Positions 7,268-13,128 of a stretch of 13,128 nucleotides of DNA are shown piece by piece. The first letter of the stretch is position 1. Every line of letters starts with the position of its first letter. The translations under genes and the position numbers were made by a program. This stretch comes from Candidatus Aerophobota bacterium (lineage in GTDB: Bacteria > Aerophobota > Aerophobia > Aerophobales > AE-B3A): contig JAUWAK010000023.1 in assembly GCA_030602105.1 (NCBI GenBank), positions 1-13,128 on the forward strand, in the 5' to 3' direction. Below the pieces are notes generated by a model. That model made no database searches. It was not told the origin of the DNA and worked only from the letters and a program-made list of their open reading frames with translations.

Positions 7268-7876
7268 TCAAACCTTTCTTCTCGCTCCTTCCCAGAATAT
7301 TTCCCAGGCCAGGGACTCATCTTCGGACAATGAGCCCTTCTCCTTTTTGGAAATCCAGTAAACGGTAAGACTATGAGCTATCCCCATCAAAACCACGGCC
7401 AACTTCCTTGAATCCAGAGGCCTGACTTCGCCTTTTCTGATTGCCTCCTGAATTAGCCGATCAATGATCTTTATATACTGGGATTGCCTCTCTATTACCC
7501 TGCCCTTCAGCTTCCTTTCAAGCTTCTCTTTTAGCTGCTCAGGGAAGCTTTGCATAATTTTGAAACAATCTCTATTCTCCTCCAGGAACTTCAAATGGAT
7601 GCCAATGGTTAGCTTAATTCTTTGGGCAGGTGAGAGAGGCTCCTTTACTGCCTCCCGGATTCTAGCTAAAAGGGCATCCAGCTTGTTCTCTATGGCAGAG
7701 AAGAAAAGATCCTCCTTGTTGTCAAAATAAAGATAGATCGTACCCTTAGCTAATTTTGCCTCTCTAGCAATATCATCCATAGTGGTGGGATAAAATCCTC
7801 TCTTGGCAAAAAGTTTTTCCGCTGCCTCCCGAATTTGAATGGCATGGTCTCTTTGCTTTATCTGTCTCTTGTTCAT
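7268..7876 (-). CDS. TetR/AcrR-family transcriptional regulator
   Basis: This is a DNA-binding repressor-type protein of 202 residues counted from ATG at 7876. An N-terminal helix (IREAAEKLFAKRGF) is followed by the helix-turn-helix, about residues 31-52 (TTMDDIAREAKLAKGTIYLYF), and the NKEDLF segment that is nearly diagnostic of TetR family proteins. The rest is an all-helical ligand and dimerisation domain with no clue to the ligand. An upstream in-frame GTG at 7900 would add eight residues, but has no ribosome binding site at a usual distance; the ATG has only a close AGGG, so the start is uncertain. Upstream lie a strong promoter and a palindrome overlapping its start site, which fits autoregulation. 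Two radical SAM genes follow, and the RND pump operon ends about 235 bp upstream; control of either is inference. Confidence 0.94.
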   Translation of the reverse strand: MNKRQIKQRDHAIQIREAAEKLFAKRGFYPTTMDDIAREAKLAKGTIYLYFDNKEDLFFSAIENKLDALLARIREAVKEPLSPAQRIKLTIGIHLKFLEENRDCFKIMQSFPEQLKEKLERKLKGRVIERQSQYIKIIDRLIQEAIRKGEVRPLDSRKLAVVLMGIAHSLTVYWISKKEKGSLSEDESLAWEIFWEGARRKV

Positions 7877-7930
7877 TTCCCTGATTATCTTATCTCCCAC
7901 CTTAGATTTTTTAAGAGCTTACAACAAAGT

Positions 7931-7970
7931 TATGGGAAATGTTTCGCTTCTGAAATTCCCATAGTTTCAG
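7931..7970 (-). promoter_or_regulatory. Leader inverted repeats between TetR promoter and gene
   Basis: In the predicted 5' leader, TATGGGAA (7963-7956) can pair with TTCCCATA (7938-7931), an 8-bp stem with a 17-nt loop. Alternatively CTGAAA (7970-7965) can pair with TTTCAG (7955-7950), a 6-bp stem whose loop contains the first arm of the other hairpin. The two would be hard to form together. No run of T follows the larger stem, so it is not a classic terminator. Function is unknown and it may be chance. Confidence 0.35.
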
Positions 7971-7975
7971 TTGTC

Positions 7976-7989
7976 TGACTGTTCAGTCA
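7976..7989. promoter_or_regulatory. Palindromic operator, probably for the TetR-family regulator
   Basis: TGACTGTTCAGTCA is a perfect 14-bp inverted repeat (TGACTG, two bases, CAGTCA). It begins one base after the -10 hexamer and covers the expected transcription start, the classic position for repression. The regulator gene is the first gene downstream. Size and symmetry fit a TetR-family dimer site; binding is inferred. I saw no second copy in the window. Confidence 0.75.
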
Positions 7990-7990
7990 T

Positions 7991-8018
7991 ACTATAACAG
8001 AGAAAAAAAATAAGTCAA
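7991..8018 (-). promoter_or_regulatory. Sigma-70-type promoter of the TetR / radical SAM operon
   Basis: On the minus strand, TTGACT (8018-8013) is followed by a 16-nt T-rich spacer and TATAGT (7996-7991); each hexamer is one mismatch from consensus. The start would fall near 7984, inside the palindrome, leaving a leader of about 108 nt before the TetR ATG. No other convincing promoter was found down to plsX, so this may drive the radical SAM genes and possibly the genes beyond. Confidence 0.8.
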
Positions 8019-8032
8019 ACTTCCCGAATTGC

Positions 8033-8055
8033 ATTGGATTGGATTGGATTCGATT
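8033..8055. repeat. Short 5-bp tandem repeat upstream of the TetR promoter
   Basis: GGATT occurs three times in a row (8036-8050), preceded by a partial copy (ATT) and followed by one variant, CGATT. It lies about 15-40 bp upstream of the -35 hexamer, in the spacer after the RND gene. It could be slippage-prone or have no function. I saw no terminator hairpin for the RND operon in this spacer. Confidence 0.7.
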
Positions 8056-8110
8056 GTTCAAAGTCTGGCGAGCAAGATACCTCACCCTTCATCTACCGAG
8101 GATTGGGCAC

Positions 8111-11100
8111 CTACTTTCCTCGTGCTTTCTTCCCGGCAAAAATAGTGTAGAGGGTAGGAACTAAGATAAGGGTGAAGATGAATGAACTCAAAAGACCGCC
8201 TATCACCGTCCTGGCCATAGGGGCCCACATCCCCGCTCCCGCACCAAGACCTAAGGCCATGGGCAGCAGGGCAAAAACAGTGGTAAAAGTGGTCATCAAA
8301 ATAGGACGAAGTCTTCTCCTCGCCCCCATCCTTACAGCTTCAGATAGCGCAAGGCCCCTTTCCCTTAATATATTAATATAGCTTATCATAACGATACCGT
8401 TATTTACAACGATCCCAGCCAACATAATAAGCCCTATGTAGACAACCACTGTGAAGATGGTCCCGCTCAAAAATAAGATTAGGATAACCCCTATGGCGGC
8501 AAAGGGCAGGGCTAGCATAATCACAAAAGGATAGCGTAAAGACTCAAATTGAGAGGCCATAACCATGTAAACAAGCACAACGGCTAAGATGAGAGCAAAG
8601 AAAAGACTGCGAAAGGATTCCGCCATCTCCTGCTGTTCACCACCGAATTCTACCAAGAAACCTTCAGGTATTCTGATGTCAGCCAGAGTCTCCTTTATGT
8701 CCCTGGTTACACTACCCAGATCTCTTCCCTTGATCCCTCCGGAAACGGTAATGACTCGCTCCTGCTCCTTCCTCTCAATTTGTACCGGACCAAGTCCCTC
8801 TTCAATCCAGGCTACGCTATCAAGGGGTATCTGCCTACCCAAGGGGGAGGCGATGAAGATTTTTCCGAGATCAGCCGGACCCTCTCGGTCTTCAGCCTGC
8901 AGCCTCACCAGAATGTTGTACTCATTCCCACCCTCACGGAACCAGGAGGCTACAGTGCCGGCATTGGCAGTGCGAATTGTCTGAGCTATTTGGGAGAAGT
9001 TAAGACCCAGGGATGAGGCTTTATCTCTGTCAATCCTTACCTGAAGCTCTGGCTGTCCTTCCTCAAGGCTCATCCTTGGCTCCACCACTCCCTTCACCTT
9101 CCGTATTGAATCAAAGATCTCTTGAGCTAGTCTTTTCCCTTCCGTTAAGTCATAACCTTTTATGTCCAGAGCAATGGGACTTCCACCAAATAGCATCTCT
9201 TCACCCGGATCCCCCCCGCCGAACCTCACCGTAGCCTCACCTGTCTTAAGTTTCCCACGAAGACTGTCCACAATCTCCCTGGTAGAACGCTTTCTCTGGG
9301 ATAGATCCACCAGCTTAACTGTCAGAGAAGCTTTGTGGGATGCCCCACCACTAAAACCCATCATTCCACCAGTAGCACCTACCTGAGCCAGAAGACTCTC
9401 CAATTCTGGAGTATTTTCTCTGAGTTTCTCTTCGACCTCCCTGCTAATCTCATCAGTTAAGGCCAATCTGGTACCCACCGGCATCTGGACATCCACAGAG
9501 AATCTTCCTTCATCCATCGCGGGCATGAACCTTGTTCCTATGCGGGGTGCCAGAAGAAAACTGGCGATGAGGATCGCAACCGCGCTAGCAATTACTGTTT
9601 TTCGGTGTCCCAGAGCCCAGCCTAGTACCCCCTGATACCGCTCCTCCACATAGCCAGATATCCGCCTGGAAAAACCTATTCTTTCTTCACCTGCTCGATG
9701 CGACCTTACGGAAAGGTATTTGGAACAGAGCACAGGAATGAGGGTCAGGGCCACAAAAAGTGAGGACAAAAGAGCAAATGCCACCGTGTAGGCCAGGTGC
9801 TTGAAGAAAATACTGGCAATGCCGGTAGTGAAAAGCAGGGAAAGAAAAACAACCAGGGTGGTCAAGATAGAAGCAGTGATAGCCATTCCCACTTCATCAC
9901 TGCCTGCCACAGCCGCTTCCCCAATGGACTTTCCCTCCTCTCGGTGACGAAAGATGTTCTCCAAAACAACGATGGCACTATCCACCATCATCCCCACTCC
10001 CAGGGCCAGTCCACCCAGGGTCATCATATTTAGAGTAAGATGACTCACATGCATGAGGATAAAGGCCACCATGATGGAAAGAGGTATAGCGGAGAAGATA
10101 ATGAGACCGCTGGGGATATTACCAAAGAAGAGGAAGATAATGATGATGGCTATTATAGCTCCAAGGATAGCCATTTGTGCAAGTTGAAAAATGGAATCCT
10201 TGATAAACTGGGATGTATCAAAGATAATACCCACCTCTACACCCTGGGGTAGGTCCTTTCCTATTTGAGTGAGTTTCTCATGAATTCTGTCGGCCACTCT
10301 GACCGTGTTGGTTCCGGACTGCTTACGTACAACCATTATGATGCCTGATTTCCCGTTGACCCGGATTTCGGTTCGCTGCTCCTTGAAGGTATCCTTAACC
10401 TGGGCCACATCCCTTAGATATATGGGCACTCCCCCCTTGTTAGCTATGACTACATTTTCTATCTGAGAGACCTGGTTGAACTCACCCATAGTTCTAACAA
10501 AGAACTCTTTCTCACTGCTCTCAACGTAGCCTCCGGGAAGATTGAGATTTTCTGTGCGAAGAGCATTAATAAGTTGACCCAAAGACAAATCTACTGAGGC
10601 CAATTGACTGCGGTCCACCTGGACCTGAATCTCCCTCTCCTTTCCTCCCGTAACTTCGATGGAAGCCACCCCCTCTATCTGCTCGAGTTCGTATCTAATA
10701 TCCTCGTCGGCCAGGTAACGGAGCTGGACCAGATCACGATCACCAGACAGGCTCAGTACCATAAGGGGCATGAGGGAAGGATCAAACTTAAAGGCGAGTG
10801 GATCATCAGCTCCCTCAGGTAGCGCTCCTTTGACCAGGGAAACCCTCTCCCGCACATCGTTAGCTACCTCATCCATGTTAGCACCCCAGTCAAAGTTCAT
10901 AATGATGACCGAAACACCGTCGGATGAGACTGAGCTCACCTCCTTTATGTTATTAACGGTGCTCACCATCTTCTCCAGGGGCTCAGTAACCATCTTTTCC
11001 ACCTCAAGAGGAGCTGCTCCCTCGTAGCCGGTCATCAACATAATGACCGGGAAAGTAATATCAGGGTAAAGGTCAATGGCTATTCTCTTTAGCGAGAATC

Positions 11101-11176
11101 CCCCCAGGACCAAAACGGCCAGGAAGACCATAAAAGTACTTATTGGTCGCCTAATGGCTGTACGGGAAAGACTCAT
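8111..11176 (-). CDS. RND-family efflux transporter, inner-membrane pump subunit
   Basis: This is a 1021-residue proton-driven pump of the AcrB-like (HAE-1-like) type that exports drugs, lipids or other hydrophobic compounds through the adaptor and TolC-like channel. The duplicated RND plan is visible. TM1 is at about 10-30, a large periplasmic loop follows to about 330, and TM2-6 lie at about 332-485 with GLALGVGMMVDSAIVVLEN as TM4. TM7 is at about 525-545, a second loop runs to about 853, and TM8-12 lie at about 854-1015. In TM4 the usual Asp pair is D399-S400, and in TM10 the AcrB Lys940 position is within VVNNGIV (N925-N926). This is a known variant class in which a single aspartate serves proton relay; heavy-metal exporter signatures were not seen. 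The ATG overlaps the adaptor's TGA. Substrate unknown. Confidence 0.96.
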   Translation of the reverse strand: MSLSRTAIRRPISTFMVFLAVLVLGGFSLKRIAIDLYPDITFPVIMLMTGYEGAAPLEVEKMVTEPLEKMVSTVNNIKEVSSVSSDGVSVIIMNFDWGANMDEVANDVRERVSLVKGALPEGADDPLAFKFDPSLMPLMVLSLSGDRDLVQLRYLADEDIRYELEQIEGVASIEVTGGKEREIQVQVDRSQLASVDLSLGQLINALRTENLNLPGGYVESSEKEFFVRTMGEFNQVSQIENVVIANKGGVPIYLRDVAQVKDTFKEQRTEIRVNGKSGIIMVVRKQSGTNTVRVADRIHEKLTQIGKDLPQGVEVGIIFDTSQFIKDSIFQLAQMAILGAIIAIIIIFLFFGNIPSGLIIFSAIPLSIMVAFILMHVSHLTLNMMTLGGLALGVGMMVDSAIVVLENIFRHREEGKSIGEAAVAGSDEVGMAITASILTTLVVFLSLLFTTGIASIFFKHLAYTVAFALLSSLFVALTLIPVLCSKYLSVRSHRAGEERIGFSRRISGYVEERYQGVLGWALGHRKTVIASAVAILIASFLLAPRIGTRFMPAMDEGRFSVDVQMPVGTRLALTDEISREVEEKLRENTPELESLLAQVGATGGMMGFSGGASHKASLTVKLVDLSQRKRSTREIVDSLRGKLKTGEATVRFGGGDPGEEMLFGGSPIALDIKGYDLTEGKRLAQEIFDSIRKVKGVVEPRMSLEEGQPELQVRIDRDKASSLGLNFSQIAQTIRTANAGTVASWFREGGNEYNILVRLQAEDREGPADLGKIFIASPLGRQIPLDSVAWIEEGLGPVQIERKEQERVITVSGGIKGRDLGSVTRDIKETLADIRIPEGFLVEFGGEQQEMAESFRSLFFALILAVVLVYMVMASQFESLRYPFVIMLALPFAAIGVILILFLSGTIFTVVVYIGLIMLAGIVVNNGIVMISYINILRERGLALSEAVRMGARRRLRPILMTTFTTVFALLPMALGLGAGAGMWAPMARTVIGGLLSSFIFTLILVPTLYTIFAGKKARGK

Positions 11177-12582
11177 CCCTCATCCCCTTCCTCAATTATT
11201 ACCTTATCCCCATCCTTAAGGCTAGGCTGGCCGGCAACGACCACTGTCTCCCCCTCCTTAAGGCCGCTCATAACTTCCACCAAGTCATCTTTTTCTAAGC
11301 CAATACTGATTCTACTAAGATGAACTCTAGCATCCCGAACCACGAAAACCTCTTTTCGTTGATCCTTTTCCATTACGGCCTCTTTAGGAATGAGAAGGGT
11401 ATTGTTACGCTGAACCAGCAGTCTAATTCTGGGAAACATTCCCGGTTTCATGAGATAGTCTGGATTGGAAATCTTGATCTCTACCTCGATTTTTCTGCTC
11501 AAGGGATCCATAGCCGGACTGATGTTAATTTCTTTTACCTCGAAGACCTTATCCAAATAGGTGTCTACTTTTACAGCTACCCTCTGGGCTGATTTCACCA
11601 GGTCAATATCCTCATCATTCACATGAGTCAAAAGTTTTACTGTATCTACATCTACAATGCTTACCAGAGGTTGGGTAGGACCAACCATTGCTCCCACATC
11701 AACAAAGCGCTTGCTAATCATTCCAGAAATAGGAGCTTTTATGGTGCAGTCGTCCAGACGAATCTTAGCCAATCCGAGAGCCACTTCAGCCTGTTGAGCC
11801 CCCGCCTCTGCACCCTTTATTTTTGCCTCCCAGCTTTTTGCCTCCTTAAAGCTCTCCAGAGTCTTTAGCTGAGCTTGAGTCTGTTCTACCTGCGCCTCCA
11901 CCACCTTGACATCCTCTTCCCTGGCTCCTTTCTTTGTTAAATCCAAATTGGCTCTGGCTGATTGTAGCCCGGCCTGGGCCACTTTGAATTGAAGCTCGGC
12001 CCGGTCAAATTGCTGATCCGAGATAGCCCCCTTTTCATAATTGTCCCTGGCTCGATTTAGATCTTTCTGCATAGCCTCTGCATTCTCCAGAGCCTGTTTA
12101 TAAGCTGCATCTGCCCGCTCTATCTCTTCTTTTCTTGCTCCTTTTCTGATCTTGTCAAGGTTTGCCTGGGCCATCTTTAGAGCAGCCTCAACCTGCTTCA
12201 GATTACTCAAGAATTCAGTCTCTGCAGTCGCCTTTACCAGATTCCACTGAGTCTCAGCAGCACTGAAGGCAGCCTCTGCCTGCTTTACGCCCAATGAGTA
12301 CTCTCTATCCTCGATTTTGGCTATAACCTGTCCCTTCTTTACCCCGTCACCCAATTCAACCCTTATTTCTTCCAGGATTCCACCTACTTTGGGAACTATG
12401 GTTACGCTGCTCTGAGGACCCACATCTGCTGTGAGGGAGAGCTCTTGGGCGATCTCTCCTCTTTGTACAGGGGCAACTTTCACCGGAACTGAAACCTCTT
12501 CCTTCTCCTGAGAATAGGATATTCCCGAAAGACAAAACGCGGTGAGAACTAACATTACTGCAGAAATTCTTCTAAGGTACAT
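11173..12582 (-). CDS. RND efflux periplasmic adaptor (membrane fusion protein)
   Basis: This 469-residue adaptor links the inner-membrane pump to the outer-membrane channel. A signal peptide covers about residues 1-24 (basic start, hydrophobic core, cleavage likely after ISYS); no good lipobox is seen, so it is probably not a lipoprotein. The first lipoyl half spans about 55-95 (VGGILEEIRVELGDGVKKGQ) and the second about 280-312 (TIKAPISGMISKRFVDVGA). Between them is a very long alpha-helical hairpin, about 98-278, rich in Ala, Glu, Lys and Gln. It has a repeated KGARxEE element at about 147 and 218, one in each half. A beta-barrel (about 313-392) and a membrane-proximal domain (about 395-461) follow. 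The start ATG has AAGGAGG six bases upstream, overlapping the stop region of the TolC gene 15 bp away. Its TGA overlaps the pump's ATG. The operon context makes the role clear. Confidence 0.95.
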   Translation of the reverse strand: MYLRRISAVMLVLTAFCLSGISYSQEKEEVSVPVKVAPVQRGEIAQELSLTADVGPQSSVTIVPKVGGILEEIRVELGDGVKKGQVIAKIEDREYSLGVKQAEAAFSAAETQWNLVKATAETEFLSNLKQVEAALKMAQANLDKIRKGARKEEIERADAAYKQALENAEAMQKDLNRARDNYEKGAISDQQFDRAELQFKVAQAGLQSARANLDLTKKGAREEDVKVVEAQVEQTQAQLKTLESFKEAKSWEAKIKGAEAGAQQAEVALGLAKIRLDDCTIKAPISGMISKRFVDVGAMVGPTQPLVSIVDVDTVKLLTHVNDEDIDLVKSAQRVAVKVDTYLDKVFEVKEINISPAMDPLSRKIEVEIKISNPDYLMKPGMFPRIRLLVQRNNTLLIPKEAVMEKDQRKEVFVVRDARVHLSRISIGLEKDDLVEVMSGLKEGETVVVAGQPSLKDGDKVIIEEGDEG

Positions 12583-12597
12583 AGGTAACCTCCTTCT

Positions 12598-13128
12598 TTA
12601 TTTCGTTGCTCTCTCCAGCTCTGCCATGGCCACATTGTGGTCATATAAAGCTTTGAGATAGGCGAGTCTTGCCCTGGTTACGGTGAGCTGAGCATCCAGA
12701 GCTTCCAGATTGGTGATGGCTCCACTTTTGTAACGAACCTCCGCAATGGAAAGAGCCTCCTCGGCCTGTTCAATGTTCTTTTCCTGGGCATGGATTCTTT
12801 CCTCGGATGCCTCCACGTCCCAGAAAGCTTTCTTAACTTCCAGGTCTATTCCGTCCTCGAGCCCCTGAAGAGAGAGCTCAATTTGCCTGACCTGGGATCT
12901 TCGTTGGGCAACTCGTGCCCGATTTGCCCACCCATCGAAGAGGGGCATGGACAACACCAGATTAAGATTCCACTCCCCTCCCCATTCATCTTCTCCTCCT
13001 GAGGGATTTTGATACTGATAATTACCCACCAGGGCGAGATTCGGTTTATTCTGAACCTCAGCGAGCTTAAGAACTACCTCAGAGATCTCTTTCTGGAGCT
13101 GTACGCTTTTCAGATCACTTCTTTCCTC
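12598..13128 (-). CDS. TolC-family outer membrane efflux protein, C-terminal part (enters from outside the window)
   Basis: This is the outer-membrane channel of the tripartite pump. The reading frame is open to the window edge, so the 176 residues seen are the C-terminal part of a protein usually about 400-450 long; the GTG at 13029 is only an internal valine codon. It begins with RSDLKSVQLQKEI and PNLALVGNYQYQ, the standard TolC pattern at the junction between the two structural repeats. There follow a beta segment (WNLNLVLSMPLFDG) and long coiled-coil helices (VKKAFWDVEASEERI, ALSIAEVRYKSGAITNLEALDAQ). The gene ends 15 bp before the adaptor start, so the three genes form one operon. The signal peptide and promoter are outside the window. 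Confidence 0.94.
   Translation of the reverse strand, partial: EERSDLKSVQLQKEISEVVLKLAEVQNKPNLALVGNYQYQNPSGGEDEWGGEWNLNLVLSMPLFDGWANRARVAQRRSQVRQIELSLQGLEDGIDLEVKKAFWDVEASEERIHAQEKNIEQAEEALSIAEVRYKSGAITNLEALDAQLTVTRARLAYLKALYDHNVAMAELERATK

Noticed and set aside
7971..7998. A plus-strand promoter (TTGTCT, 16 nt, TATAAC)
   Set aside because: No rightward gene follows. The bases are part of the stronger minus-strand promoter and operator.
12598..13029. A complete 143-residue protein starting with GTG at 13029
   Set aside because: The frame is open to the window edge and the upstream residues match the TolC pattern, so the GTG is an internal codon of a truncated gene.

Overview
The window holds eleven protein-coding genes, all on the minus strand and read from high to low coordinates. 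A TolC-type outer membrane factor and a complete periplasmic adaptor indicate a cell with two membranes. Two radical SAM enzymes and an ADP-forming acetate-CoA ligase suggest an anaerobic, probably fermentative bacterium. The translations match no genus I can name, so an uncultivated or poorly sampled diderm lineage is an inference only. Standard genetic code is supported: several genes end in TGA inside 4-bp overlaps with the next start codon.

Region 1 (13128 to 8111) is a tripartite RND efflux operon: the C-terminal part of a TolC-family channel cut by the window edge, a periplasmic adaptor with a signal peptide and a long coiled-coil hairpin, and a 1021-residue inner-membrane RND pump. The genes are separated by 15 bp and by an ATGA overlap. 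The operon's promoter lies outside the window.

Region 2 (8110 to 4381) opens with the only convincing promoter in the window: TTGACT, a 16-nt spacer and TATAGT. A perfect 14-bp palindrome lies over the predicted transcription start, which fits autorepression by the TetR-family regulator encoded just downstream. Two radical SAM genes follow: one with a Twitch/SPASM-like auxiliary-cluster motif, and one with a B12-binding domain. They overlap by ATGA. Their substrates are unknown; together with the regulator and the neighbouring pump they form a plausible but uncharacterised modification and export locus.

A 157-bp gap (4224 to 4380) separates regions 2 and 3. The frame of the B12 radical SAM gene stays open past its TGA for 48 codons, encodes a cysteine-rich tail and stops at the ribosome binding site of the next gene. 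No canonical start codon exists in that frame.

Region 3 (4223 to 1) is a tightly packed housekeeping and central-metabolism run: a zinc-ribbon tandem-NUDIX hydrolase, coaD (CoA synthesis), an ADP-forming acyl-CoA synthetase, rpmF (ribosomal protein L32) and the start of plsX (phospholipid synthesis). CoA supply, acetyl-CoA/ATP interconversion and lipid synthesis are thus linked. No RNA genes, CRISPR arrays, insertion sequences or convincing terminators were seen.
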